Shown here: positions 9,593-18,768 of the stretch, piece by piece
Layout: each line of letters starts with the position of its first letter
How positions within the stretch are numbered: the stretch's first letter is position 1
Source of the DNA: Pedobacter steynii
Lineage (GTDB): Bacteria; Bacteroidota; Bacteroidia; Sphingobacteriales; Sphingobacteriaceae
Reading direction: 5' to 3'
Assembly (NCBI RefSeq): GCF_001721645.1
Contig: NZ_CP017141.1
Span: forward strand, 4,588,001 to 4,652,000
DNA length: 64,000 nt
Made by a program: the position numbers and the translations under genes
The notes under the pieces: generated by a model
Databases searched by the model: none
What the model saw: only the letters and a program-made list of their open reading frames with translations
What the model was told of the DNA's origin: nothing

Positions 9593-10261
9593 ATGAGATT
9601 ATTAAAAAGCTTTTTGCCCCTTAATTTATTGTTGCTTGGCACGCAGGTGGTAAGCGCTCAATTTAAATTGCCGACACTTCCTTATGCAACCAACGCACTG
9701 GAACCTGCTATTGATAAGCAGACAATGGAAATTCACTACGGTAAACACCATGCTGCCTACGTAAACAACCTGAATGGTGCCTTAAAAACTGCTTCAGCTG
9801 AAGGAAAGTCATTGGCCGAACTGTTGGCACAGGTTTCCAAATACCCTGCTGTAATTAGAAATAATGCCGGTGGTCATTTTAACCACAGCCTCTTCTGGCT
9901 GATCATGACACCTAAACCAAAACCGGTTTCTGCCGGGTTTTTGAAGGAAATTAATGCCAATTTCGGATCAATAGAGAAATTTAAAGCTGCTTTTGCCGAT
10001 TCAGCAGCCAAAAGGTTTGGATCAGGGTGGGCATGGCTGATTGTTCAGAATGGAAAACTGAAGATCAGTACGACAGCGAACCAGGACAATCCTTTAATGG
10101 ACGTGGTAGCAGAGAAAGGGAAACCAATTCTGGCACTGGATGTCTGGGAGCATGCGTATTACCTGAAGTATCAGAATAAACGCCCGGATTATATCAATGC
10201 ATGGTGGACAGTAGTCAACTGGGCAGAGGTAGAGAGAAGGTTTAATGAAGTTAAAAAGTAA
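9593..10261 (+). CDS. Exported superoxide dismutase, Mn/Fe family
   Basis: The 222-residue enzyme converts superoxide to oxygen and hydrogen peroxide. The four metal ligands are visible: H48 (EIHYGKHH), H98 (FNHSLFW), D183 and H187 (DVWEHAYY). GGHFNH before the second ligand favours a manganese or cambialistic enzyme over a strict iron type. Residues 1-22 ([20 protein letters not shown]) form a signal peptide ending SAQ, so the enzyme should act in the periplasm; most bacterial family members are cytoplasmic. It follows the barrel gene by 82 bp and may have its own promoter. A strong terminator follows at 10376. Confidence 0.93.
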   Translation: MRLLKSFLPLNLLLLGTQVVSAQFKLPTLPYATNALEPAIDKQTMEIHYGKHHAAYVNNLNGALKTASAEGKSLAELLAQVSKYPAVIRNNAGGHFNHSLFWLIMTPKPKPVSAGFLKEINANFGSIEKFKAAFADSAAKRFGSGWAWLIVQNGKLKISTTANQDNPLMDVVAEKGKPILALDVWEHAYYLKYQNKRPDYINAWWTVVNWAEVERRFNEVKK

Positions 10262-10375
10262 GCATGTCTGTTCGCAGACGGAAATCCTTGCCCTGAAAAA
10301 GGGCAAATATTTCTAGGTCTGCTCACAGAACGCATACTTTTTTTGGGTGCTAAACCCGGGAGGAGTATAAAAAAA

Positions 10376-10400
10376 GCCGCATCATTTTAAATGATGCGGC
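10376..10400 (+). terminator. Intrinsic terminator after the superoxide dismutase gene
   Basis: A perfect stem, GCCGCATCATTT pairing with AAATGATGCGGC, is preceded by seven A and followed by seven T. It closes the superoxide dismutase transcript and separates it from the Sus locus. The symmetric A/T tracts would let it work in both directions. Confidence 0.9.
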
Positions 10401-10490
10401 TTTTTTTATACGATGAATATAAGCTTTTTGGGACGCGTTGAAATAAAGTTTGGGATCTGTTAAAATGTTTATATGTTTGTGTTATACTAG

Positions 10491-10512
10491 AACAGTATAG
10501 AATAGTACTGTT
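10491..10512. promoter_or_regulatory. Inverted repeat upstream of susC, candidate GntR operator
   Basis: AACAGTA and TACTGTT form a perfect 7-bp inverted repeat around an 8-bp spacer, 97 bp before the SusC start. A shorter AACAG...CTGTT pair (16474-16489) lies before the glycosidase gene. The locus encodes its own GntR-type regulator, which would be the likely binder. The two sites have different spacers, so the link is weak. Confidence 0.4.
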
Positions 10513-10532
10513 GCTTTGGTTTGAGTGATAAT

Positions 10533-10586
10533 CAACCGAATGATACAACCGAATGATACAACCAAATAATATCAACCAAATAATAT
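10533..10586 (+). repeat. Four short tandem repeats in the susC leader
   Basis: Two copies of CAACCGAATGATA (10533-10558) are followed by two copies of CAACCAAATAATAT (10559-10586), then a purine/C-rich AAACCAAACCAAC run just before the start codon. The unit is about 13-14 bp and C/A-rich, with no G in the last units. This probably lies in the 5' untranslated region and looks like an unstructured leader. Confidence 0.75.
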
Positions 10587-10608
10587 AAACCAAACCAACT
10601 AAACAAAA

Positions 10609-13600
10609 ATGCGTATGAAATTAAAAATGACCCTTAAAGTATTCATGCTATTCTCTGTATGCGGGGGGCAGATGGGGATGATCAATGCCGTTAATGCCCA
10701 GTCTGTGGTGCAAACAACAGATCGGGTAACGGGGAAAATAACCGACGAAACAGGTGGGGGCCTGCCGGGAGTTTCGGTTACAGTTAAAGGCAAAGGAACT
10801 GCTGTTTCTTCAGATGGATCAGGCAATTACAGCATCAATATTTCCGGGAAGGAGATATTGGTTTTTTCATTTACCGGTTATACCACAAAGGAAGTAGCCG
10901 TAAATGGGACCACCAGAGTTAACGTACAATTGCAGGTGGATCAAAAAGTTTTGGAAGAGATTGTGGTGGTGGGCTATGGGGTTCAGAAGAAGGTAACGGT
11001 TACCGGGTCTGTAGCTTCAATAAAAGGGGACGTACTCAGACAAAGTCCGGCGGCGAATTTAAGTAATGCCATTGCAGGGCGTGTTCCCGGGGTAATTGCT
11101 TCCAATCGGTCCGGAGAGCCGGGCAATGATTTTTCTACTTTACTGATCCGTGGTAAGGGGACATTGAACGACAATAGTCCGCTGATCGTGATTGACGGAG
11201 TTGCCAATAGGGGCGCATTTGAAAGGATTAATCCCGATGATGTAGAAAGTATCAGTGTATTGAAAGATGCTTCCGCTGCTATATACGGTGCTCAGGCTGC
11301 AAATGGTGTTATTTTAATTACCACGAAACGGGGGAAAACCGGAAAGCCGGTCATTACTTATACCGGGAGTTATGGACTTACCCAACCTACACAATTGCCT
11401 AAACTGGTAGATGCCGGGCAGTATGCCACGTATATTAATGAGGTAAATGACCGTTTGGGACAACCTCATCAGTATTCTGATGCAGATGTGCAGAAGTATA
11501 AAGATGGCAGCGACCCTTTGAATTTTCCCAATACCGACTGGTACGATGCGGTATTGAAAGATTTGTCGCCACAATACCGCCATGCCATTAGTCTGAGCGG
11601 TGGAAACGAAAAAACAGATCATTTTATTTCCGGCGAGTATTTAAATCAGGATGGTATTTTTCATAAATCTGCCACCAATTACAAACAATATAACCTGCGC
11701 TCCAATATCGGTTCTCAGGTAACAAACGACCTGAAAGTATCTTTGAATGTTTCGGGAAGGCTCGAGGACAGGCATTATTCTAATTATAGCAGCGGGAGTA
11801 TTTTTGCAGAGGTACTTTCCGCTTATCCTACTTTACCGGCCTATTATCCAAACGGGCTTCCCGGACCAGGACTTGCCGGTGGGCGCAATCCCGTGTTGAT
11901 GGCTTCCGGAGCGACAGGGTATAACAAAACAAAGGATTATTCCCTGATTTCTGATGCCTCATTTCATCTTAAATTGCCTTATGTTACCGAAGGACTTTAC
12001 CTTTCCGGACTTGCAGCCTTTGATTTCCGCTTTCGCAATGGAAAGAAACTGTATGACAACTGGGATGCCTATCGCTATAATAAAACCAGTAATGAATATG
12101 TGAACCTGCGGGATACGGAAGGGCCGATTAACCTCAATGAAGACTTCAGAAATTACCAGCTGCAAACTTATAACCTGAAATTAGGTTATGAAAGACGCTT
12201 TGCGGCCCACCTGATCACTGCATTTGTGGCTTTTGAACAAAGCGAAAACTATGATGAAGGAATCAGTGCCTACCGTACAGGGTACCTGAGCAGTAAGATC
12301 GATCAGATTTTTATTGGAGGGGATAAGGACAAGAACAATGGAAGTGTGGCCTCACAATCTGCACGCAGGAATTTCTTTGGCCGTTTTACGTATGGTTATA
12401 AGGATCGCTATCTGGCAGAGGTTATTTTACGCCATGATGGTTCGTTTAACTTTCCTAAGGGTAAACAATGGGGAACTTTTCCCGGTATCTCCCTGGGATG
12501 GAGAATTTCTGAAGAGGACTTCTTTAAGCAGCAGGTCAGCTTTGTAAACCAGTTGAAAATCAAGGCTTCATGGGGTAAGTTAGGGAATGATAAAATTGCG
12601 CCTTACCAGAATTTGCAACAATATTACCTGGATGGGGGATTCTATTTCGGCCCGGATAGCGAGAAACAACAGGGCTTGTCGGCAGGCGTGGCCCCAAATC
12701 CGGGAGTGACCTGGGAAGTGGCAAATAATATGAATATCGGGATAGAATCTGCTTTCTTTAACGGTGAGCTGAGCATCAATGCCGATTATTTTATTTCTAA
12801 ACGTAACCGCATTCTGATTGCCCGCAATGCTTCTGTTCCTTCCAGCACCGGATTGAGTGGCAAGTTGCCCGTAGAAAATATTGGAAAAGTAGACAACAGG
12901 GGCCTGGAGCTGGAACTGATGTACAGGCACAGCATCAATAAGGATTTTTCTTACCAGGTTGGTGGGAACTATACCTATACCAGGAACAAGGTGGTATTCA
13001 TGGACGAGGCAGCGAATGTTCCCGAATGGCAGAAAATTCAGGGACATTCCATGGATTCCTGGCTGGTATATAAGAGTACAGGGATTTATAAGACACAGGC
13101 AGAAATTGATAATTCTGTACATCTGGCTGGTACAAAACCTGGTGATATTGGCTATGAAGACATTAATGGAGATAAAAAAATCACTTCTGATGATCGGGTC
13201 CGCATATTTGAAACGCCAACTCCCAGCAGTGTTTTCGCATTGACTGCCGGTTTTCAGTATAAAGGATTTGGATTGGACATCCTTTTGCAGGGGCAGGGGA
13301 AAGCAAGGCAATTGATCCTGCCACAGCAGGGAAATGCCATTACTCCTCCGGTTTGGTTATTTGAAGACCGTTGGAGCGTAAATAACCCTGAGGGCACATA
13401 TCCAGCTTCTTTTGACCGGAATGATCCGGTAAACAACAGGTATTCAGATTTCTGGCTTCGCAATGCTGCATTTTTAAGGCTCAAAAATGTAGAAATCTCT
13501 TACACCTTCCCGAAAACATTCATCTCCCGTTTAAGCCTGCAAAACCTACGTGTTTTTGTAAATGGAAGCAATCTGCTGGTGATGAGCAAAATTAAGGACT

Positions 13601-13683
13601 ACGATCCTGAGCTCAATGCGGTGACCGGAAGCTATTACCCGCAAACCAGAATCATGAGTGCCGGAATCAATATTTCTCTTTAA
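10609..13683 (+). CDS. SusC/RagA-family TonB-linked outer-membrane transporter
   Basis: The 1024-residue protein imports oligosaccharide or another large nutrient across the outer membrane with TonB energy. It has a signal peptide ending near NAVNAQS (residues 25-31), a carboxypeptidase-regulatory-like domain (about 40-118) with GGGLPGVSVTVKGKGTAVSS, and the TonB-box region EEIVVVGYG (about 119-127). The plug has LSNAIAGRVPGV, PLIVIDGV and ISVLKDASAAIYGAQAANGV, and is followed by a long beta-barrel. A second in-frame ATG two codons later is an equally possible start. The SusD gene follows after 22 bp. A GntR regulator and a glycosidase downstream point to a carbohydrate ligand. Confidence 0.95.
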   Translation: MRMKLKMTLKVFMLFSVCGGQMGMINAVNAQSVVQTTDRVTGKITDETGGGLPGVSVTVKGKGTAVSSDGSGNYSINISGKEILVFSFTGYTTKEVAVNGTTRVNVQLQVDQKVLEEIVVVGYGVQKKVTVTGSVASIKGDVLRQSPAANLSNAIAGRVPGVIASNRSGEPGNDFSTLLIRGKGTLNDNSPLIVIDGVANRGAFERINPDDVESISVLKDASAAIYGAQAANGVILITTKRGKTGKPVITYTGSYGLTQPTQLPKLVDAGQYATYINEVNDRLGQPHQYSDADVQKYKDGSDPLNFPNTDWYDAVLKDLSPQYRHAISLSGGNEKTDHFISGEYLNQDGIFHKSATNYKQYNLRSNIGSQVTNDLKVSLNVSGRLEDRHYSNYSSGSIFAEVLSAYPTLPAYYPNGLPGPGLAGGRNPVLMASGATGYNKTKDYSLISDASFHLKLPYVTEGLYLSGLAAFDFRFRNGKKLYDNWDAYRYNKTSNEYVNLRDTEGPINLNEDFRNYQLQTYNLKLGYERRFAAHLITAFVAFEQSENYDEGISAYRTGYLSSKIDQIFIGGDKDKNNGSVASQSARRNFFGRFTYGYKDRYLAEVILRHDGSFNFPKGKQWGTFPGISLGWRISEEDFFKQQVSFVNQLKIKASWGKLGNDKIAPYQNLQQYYLDGGFYFGPDSEKQQGLSAGVAPNPGVTWEVANNMNIGIESAFFNGELSINADYFISKRNRILIARNASVPSSTGLSGKLPVENIGKVDNRGLELELMYRHSINKDFSYQVGGNYTYTRNKVVFMDEAANVPEWQKIQGHSMDSWLVYKSTGIYKTQAEIDNSVHLAGTKPGDIGYEDINGDKKITSDDRVRIFETPTPSSVFALTAGFQYKGFGLDILLQGQGKARQLILPQQGNAITPPVWLFEDRWSVNNPEGTYPASFDRNDPVNNRYSDFWLRNAAFLRLKNVEISYTFPKTFISRLSLQNLRVFVNGSNLLVMSKIKDYDPELNAVTGSYYPQTRIMSAGINISL

Positions 13684-13705
13684 TCCTAAATGAAAAAATA
13701 AGAAA

Positions 13706-15328
13706 ATGAAAACTATATCTATATGCTTTTTCAGCCTGCTGCTTTTGTTGAACATCAGCTCCTGCAAAAAGGGGTTTCTGGAAAGAAAACCGCTGGATAC
13801 CTATTCAGAGCAGGATGTCTGGACAGATCTGAACCTGATACAGACCTTTATCAATTCTAAATACCGCGCTTTGCCACATTTTTATAACTGGGGCGCTGCA
13901 GTGAACGGGCCGGGATTGTCTGCTGCCTCTGATGAAGGTTATTCCAAATTTAATTATGAAAGTGTCTTTTTATGGAATAAAGGAGAAGTAAACCCGGATA
14001 ACCTTTCTATGGACAGCTGGTCGGCCGACTATGGCTTTATCAGGGATTGCAATTCTTTTTTTCTGAAGATCGCGGAAGTAAAAGGGGAGGAGGCGATAAA
14101 GAACAGGATGATCGGGGAAATGAAGTTTATCAGGGCATGGTGCTACTTTAACCTTATTTCCCGCTATGGCGGCGTACCCCTGATTACAAAAGTCTACCAG
14201 CTTTCTGATCCTGATTTTTTAACCTTAAGAAACTCCTACGACGAATGCATGACCTTTGTGATCAGGGAGCTGGACGATGCCATTGCCTTATTACCTGATA
14301 GTTATACCGGGAAAGACCTGGGAAGGATCACCAAAGGAGCGGTGCTGGCCTTGAAATCCAGGGCTTTGTTATATGCGGCAAGTCCTTTGAATAACCCATC
14401 CAACAACAGGGCCAAATGGCAGGCCGCAGCAGATGCCACCAAAGCCATGCTGGATGCGCCGGGATTTTCCCTTTACCAGGGCGCAGACTACAAGCAGCTG
14501 TTTCTGGAGAAGTTTAATCCCGAAATCATCCTGTCTTATGGGATGAACGGAACCGATTGGGAATCTTCTCTGGATGTGATGATTGCGCCAAATGGATACC
14601 ATGGCTGGTCGGTGTACGCCCCTTCTCAGAACCTGGTAGATGATTTCGAAATGAAAAATGGAAAGATGATCACTGATCCGGCTTCCGGATACGATCCCGC
14701 GAATCCTTATCAAAACAGGGATCCGCGTTTCAATGCCACCATTATTTATAATGGAACACCGTTTAAAGGCAGGAATGCGGAATATTTTAAGGGTGGGCTT
14801 GATAGCCCGCAGAGTCCTGTAGAAAACTGGAATGCCAGTCTGACGGGCTATAACTGGCGTAAATACGCAGATGAATCCCATGATATGGATGCTACAGGAA
14901 GTACACAGAACTGGGTGATTTTTCGTCTGGCAGAAATCTATTTGAATTATGCCGAAGCCCAGTATGAACTGGGAAATGAAGCCGAGGCAAGAAATTACCT
15001 GAACCTCGTTCGCAGTAGGTCGTCTGTAAATATGCCTCCTGTTACTGCAGGGTCAACTGCTCTTTTGCAGGCCATCAGGCATGAACGTGAAATCGAACTG
15101 TGCTTCGAAGGTCATCGTTTTTATGATGTACGCAGGTGGAAAATTGCAATGGTTACCGAGAATAAACCACTTCGGGGAGTAAACATTACTAAAAATGCTA
15201 ACGGCTCCCTGAGCTATGATTATTTCAATCTGCAGCCAAGGAAATTCCTGGAAGCCAATTATTTATTTCCTATTCCTGCTTATGAAATGCAAAAGAATAC
15301 ATTACTGATCCAGAACCCCGGATATTAA
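13706..15328 (+). CDS. SusD/RagB-family surface nutrient-binding lipoprotein
   Basis: The product has 540 residues and a lipoprotein signal with NISSC (lipidated cysteine at 20). KKGFLERKPLDTYSEQDVW follows, the usual N-terminus of SusD proteins. Later blocks include MKFIRAWCYFNLISRYGGVPLI and, near the end, a C-terminal block with RHEREIELCFEGHRFYDVRRW. SusD caps the SusC barrel at the cell surface and captures glycan. It is cotranscribed with the SusC gene 22 bp upstream, and a terminator follows right after the stop. Confidence 0.95.
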   Translation: MKTISICFFSLLLLLNISSCKKGFLERKPLDTYSEQDVWTDLNLIQTFINSKYRALPHFYNWGAAVNGPGLSAASDEGYSKFNYESVFLWNKGEVNPDNLSMDSWSADYGFIRDCNSFFLKIAEVKGEEAIKNRMIGEMKFIRAWCYFNLISRYGGVPLITKVYQLSDPDFLTLRNSYDECMTFVIRELDDAIALLPDSYTGKDLGRITKGAVLALKSRALLYAASPLNNPSNNRAKWQAAADATKAMLDAPGFSLYQGADYKQLFLEKFNPEIILSYGMNGTDWESSLDVMIAPNGYHGWSVYAPSQNLVDDFEMKNGKMITDPASGYDPANPYQNRDPRFNATIIYNGTPFKGRNAEYFKGGLDSPQSPVENWNASLTGYNWRKYADESHDMDATGSTQNWVIFRLAEIYLNYAEAQYELGNEAEARNYLNLVRSRSSVNMPPVTAGSTALLQAIRHEREIELCFEGHRFYDVRRWKIAMVTENKPLRGVNITKNANGSLSYDYFNLQPRKFLEANYLFPIPAYEMQKNTLLIQNPGY

Positions 15329-15335
15329 TCAAAAG

Positions 15336-15369
15336 AAAACCGTACAGTGTGCAAATGCTGTACGGTTTT
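15336..15369 (+). terminator. Terminator after susD
   Basis: AAAACCGTACAG pairs with CTGTACGGTTTT across a 10-nt loop, eight bases past the SusD stop. This limits the SusC/SusD transcript and implies that the GntR and glycosidase genes are transcribed separately or by read-through. Confidence 0.85.
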
Positions 15370-15428
15370 AAGAATTGGAATGTTAAATTTGTTTTCCTGA
15401 TCTTCAGGCAGGCAATTAGATAAGATAT

Positions 15429-16445
15429 ATGAGGAATGTTTTTGAGAAAATACAAGAACTGGAAGTGATTCCGGGTTATTCTAAACACGAGCAACTGGTT
15501 CAGGGCTTTATTAACTCAATTGATGAAAAGATTCTGGTGAAAGGCGACCAGCTTCCTTCTGTAAATATCATGATCAGAGAAACCGGATTTGCCCGGGAAA
15601 CCATCGTAAAAGGATATAAAGAGCTGATTGAACGGGGCATTATTGAGTCCAAAAGAGGCATGGGTTATTATATCTCCAATACTGATACCGGACAGCCGCT
15701 AAAGCTGGCCCTGGTTTTATATGCCTTCGATTCAATTCAGGAAACCTTTTATAATGCTTTCAGAGATCTTTTGCTGCCGGATATTCAGATCGACGTATTT
15801 TTTCACCATCAGAATATTGACACTTTCGGGAGCATCATCAACAACATCAGCGGAAAGTATGGCATGTATGTCGTTACACCAATGCCCCATCCCAGAACTG
15901 CAGAAATCCTGAAAGTTCTCCCGCTGAATAAATTCCTGATGATTGACCGTTTTGAGCCGATGCAGGGGGATTTTTCCTACCTCACTCAGGAATTTGAAGC
16001 ATCCAGTTATCGTGTGTTTGTGGAGTTATTGGATACCATCAGGAATTTTGACGAGATGATTTTCTTTTCCAGACCTAATTCAGACCTGCCTGTTGAAATC
16101 ATGAAAGCATTCAAAAGATTCGTAAAAGACTATAATATCAAATTTCAGGTAAAAAAGGAATATGTTCCCGGTGCTCTGGAAAAAGGAAAAGTCTATTTTG
16201 TGTGTAATGACAGGCAGCTTTGGACGATGTTAAAAGATTGTGAAGCACAAGGTTTCAAGCTTGGTCAGGACGTTGGTATTCTGGCTCAGGATGATGATCC
16301 CATAAAGGAAATCATCTTTGGTGGCATCACTACGTATTCTACAGATTTCCAGTTGATGGCAGAGAAAGCAGCAGCGTTTGTACTCAGCCAGGAAAAAATA
16401 CAGGAAGTGATTCCCACGGTTTTGAAAAGACGTACTTCTCTTTAA
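15429..16445 (+). CDS. GntR-family regulator with a LacI-like sugar-binding sensor domain
   Basis: Residues 1-85 are a GntR winged helix, with GDQLPSVNIMIRETGFARETIVKGYKEL (about 38-65) and RGIIESKRGMGYYI. The remaining 250 residues resemble the type-1 periplasmic-binding fold of LacI-like sensors, ending with VGILAQDDDPIKEIIFGGIT. This architecture (338 residues) is common in regulators of carbohydrate loci in Bacteroidota. Its place between the Sus pair and a glycosidase suggests it senses a product of that glycan. The start is well set because the HTH begins soon after it. Confidence 0.88.
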   Translation: MRNVFEKIQELEVIPGYSKHEQLVQGFINSIDEKILVKGDQLPSVNIMIRETGFARETIVKGYKELIERGIIESKRGMGYYISNTDTGQPLKLALVLYAFDSIQETFYNAFRDLLLPDIQIDVFFHHQNIDTFGSIINNISGKYGMYVVTPMPHPRTAEILKVLPLNKFLMIDRFEPMQGDFSYLTQEFEASSYRVFVELLDTIRNFDEMIFFSRPNSDLPVEIMKAFKRFVKDYNIKFQVKKEYVPGALEKGKVYFVCNDRQLWTMLKDCEAQGFKLGQDVGILAQDDDPIKEIIFGGITTYSTDFQLMAEKAAAFVLSQEKIQEVIPTVLKRRTSL

Positions 16446-16556
16446 CAATTTCATTTCACAGATCAGTTCCGGTAACAGATTAACCTGTTGCAGCACTATT
16501 TCTATGGTCTTTAAGGCCATTAAATCTGATTTTAATCCAGCATAAATAAAATAACC

Positions 16557-18623
16557 ATGAAAGGTAAATTAAAGATACTAAGGATAGGTTTGATCCTGTC
16601 CATATTGATGACCATTTGGAATCTGGTCAATGCCCAGCAGCTCAACCTTCCCGTTCAGAATGATCGTTGGAAGATCAGTAAAGAAGGAGGGATCCTTTGG
16701 GAAATTAAGGACCGCCTGTCTCATTCCGATCATATTGAAATGAGCGGGCAACGTGTTTCTCTATGGCTTCAATATGAAGTGGATAAAGAAAAAAAGCTTC
16801 ATTTAAAGCGAACGGTAGTCTTCCCCGGCTTCCGGATGAAACCAAATGATACCCATTCCAGTCTCATGCAGGTGATTAAAGATGAGGAACTTCCTCAGGT
16901 TTTTATAGATGGAAAGCCCATGAAGACAGAGTTGTTTAACGGGCGTCAGCTTCCTGGTTTTTCGGAAAAAGTGACGGCCATCCGGCTTGACGGCAAAATG
17001 GAGATCTATAGTAAACTGGGTGAAAAAGGAGAAGTCAGCCTAAAAAGAACCCTGTTTCCCTCCGTAGATCAGGCAATGGCCATTGAAAAACTGGTTTTTG
17101 TAAACGAGGGTAAGAAAGCCCTGAAAATTTCAATGGATCATCAGATCAGGAACATTCAGGTAGCCCCTTCCAGAAGTCATCTGCAAACCCATCATTTGAT
17201 ATTAAAGTCGGCCGGAGGAGACAGACAAACGGTTGAACCTGGTGATTCCATTACCTTTTCCATCACCTATCAGGCAGTGGATAAACCAAGCTCTATACTC
17301 GATGTGGAGGTATTGGCTGAAGAACAGGCCCGTTATTCCCGGGTTCAGGAGATTTCCGGAAAACTGCAGCTGATCACACCTGACCCGGTTTTAAATACTG
17401 CTTTTACCTTTGCAAAGCTGCGTGCCACAGAGAGTGTTTTTAAGACTAAAGGTGGATTGATGCATGGTCCCGGCGGACTTTCCTACTATGCTGCCATCTG
17501 GGCAAATGACCAGGCCGAGTATGTAAACCCATTTTTTGCGTTTTTAGGCGATGAAATGGGAAATAAATCGGCTATGAATGCTTATCGTATGTTTGCCGCG
17601 TATATGAACCCTGAATATAAACCTATTCCCAGTTCAATCATTGCGGAAGGAGAAGGGTTTTGGAATGGTGCCGGCGATCGTGGGGATCAGGCAATGATTG
17701 CCTACGGGGCATCCCGGTATGCATTAGCGAACGGAAATATAGATTCCGCAAGGGTATTATGGCCATTAATAGAGTGGTGCCTTGAATATTGTAGAAGAAA
17801 ACTGAATGCGGAAGGAGTGGTAGCCTCGCAAAGCGATGAACTGGAAGGACGTTTTCCTGCCGGAACAGCGAACTTATCGACCAGCTGTTTATATTATGAC
17901 GCCCTGCTGTCTGCCGAAAAACTGAGCCGTCTACTGGGAAAATCTTCAGGTCTCGCAGATGGGTATGGGCTACAGGCAAAAGCACTCCGGCTGGCCATAA
18001 ACCGTTATTTCTCTGCTAATATAGACGGTTTTGAGACTTATCGCTATTATAAGGAGAACACGGTATTGCGTTCCTGGATTTGCATGCCCCTGACTGTTGG
18101 CATTCTGGAGCGTAAATCCGGGACAATTAAAGCCTTGTTCTCTCCAAAATTATTTACTCAGGATGGATTACTGACACAGGCGGGTGATAAGACATTCTGG
18201 GATCGTTCCACACTTTATGCTTTGCGTGGGATTCTGGAGGCCGGAGATACAGAAACTGCCATGCATTACCTCAGGTATTATTCCAGAAGAAGATTACTGG
18301 GAGAACATGTTCCCTATCCGGTAGAAGCCTTTCCGGAAGGAGGGCAGCGGCATTTATCCGCAGAAAGTGGCTTATACTGCCGGGTTTTTACGGAAGGCCT
18401 GTTTGGCATACGTCCTATAGGTTTCGACCGCTTCAACTGTACCCCAAGACTACCCGAAGGATGGAATGAGATGGCTTTGCGTAACATTCATTCCTTTGGA
18501 AACGTATTTGACCTCGAGATCTCCAGGTCAGGTCATAACAGATTAAAGATCAAAGTAAGAAAAGGTGGTAAAGTCAAACAATATCTCCTTAAAAATGGGG
18601 CCACAGCCTTAGTAAAAGTATAG
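16557..18623 (+). CDS. Exported six-hairpin glycosidase-like enzyme
   Basis: The 688-residue protein has a signal peptide (cleavage near NLVNAQ, residue 27), a beta-sandwich N-terminal part to about 270, and an alpha/alpha barrel from about 275 to 620. Blocks such as GGLSYYAAIWANDQAEYV, GEGFWNGAGDRGDQAM, FWDRSTLYALRGILEAGD and PVEAFPEGGQRHLSAESGLY are typical of six-hairpin glycosidases. A short beta domain follows. Acidic residues in the WANDQAE and GDRGDQ blocks could be catalytic, but I cannot assign a CAZy family or a substrate. It should act in the periplasm or at the surface on the glycan taken up by the neighbouring Sus pair. Confidence 0.75.
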   Translation: MKGKLKILRIGLILSILMTIWNLVNAQQLNLPVQNDRWKISKEGGILWEIKDRLSHSDHIEMSGQRVSLWLQYEVDKEKKLHLKRTVVFPGFRMKPNDTHSSLMQVIKDEELPQVFIDGKPMKTELFNGRQLPGFSEKVTAIRLDGKMEIYSKLGEKGEVSLKRTLFPSVDQAMAIEKLVFVNEGKKALKISMDHQIRNIQVAPSRSHLQTHHLILKSAGGDRQTVEPGDSITFSITYQAVDKPSSILDVEVLAEEQARYSRVQEISGKLQLITPDPVLNTAFTFAKLRATESVFKTKGGLMHGPGGLSYYAAIWANDQAEYVNPFFAFLGDEMGNKSAMNAYRMFAAYMNPEYKPIPSSIIAEGEGFWNGAGDRGDQAMIAYGASRYALANGNIDSARVLWPLIEWCLEYCRRKLNAEGVVASQSDELEGRFPAGTANLSTSCLYYDALLSAEKLSRLLGKSSGLADGYGLQAKALRLAINRYFSANIDGFETYRYYKENTVLRSWICMPLTVGILERKSGTIKALFSPKLFTQDGLLTQAGDKTFWDRSTLYALRGILEAGDTETAMHYLRYYSRRRLLGEHVPYPVEAFPEGGQRHLSAESGLYCRVFTEGLFGIRPIGFDRFNCTPRLPEGWNEMALRNIHSFGNVFDLEISRSGHNRLKIKVRKGGKVKQYLLKNGATALVKV

Positions 18624-18736
18624 GTATTCCATTGCTTGTCTTGGTTGATCCACTCAACCAGGACAAATGCTTGCATAGCTAAAAGGTTTTTTAAATATTA
18701 TTAGGATAGTAAATGGGTTTTAGCTTTCTTTGCGCT

Positions 18737-18753
18737 CTATTTGTAATTAATCT
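18737..18753 (+). promoter_or_regulatory. 17-bp element shared by two TonB-receptor/PepSY operons, copy 1
   Basis: CTATTTGTAATTAATCT is identical to 54449-54465, upstream of the other receptor/PepSY operon. Here it ends 16 bp before the receptor start codon. A shared A/T-rich block before two related iron-type operons suggests a common promoter/operator, perhaps for Fur or another iron regulator. Confidence 0.55.
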
Positions 18754-18768
18754 TAATAAGTATAGCGC

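Noticed and set aside
12580-13311. Long open frame on the minus strand within susC (243 codons)
   Set aside because: It lies fully antisense to a well-supported SusC gene, and its translation has no domain or sensible composition.
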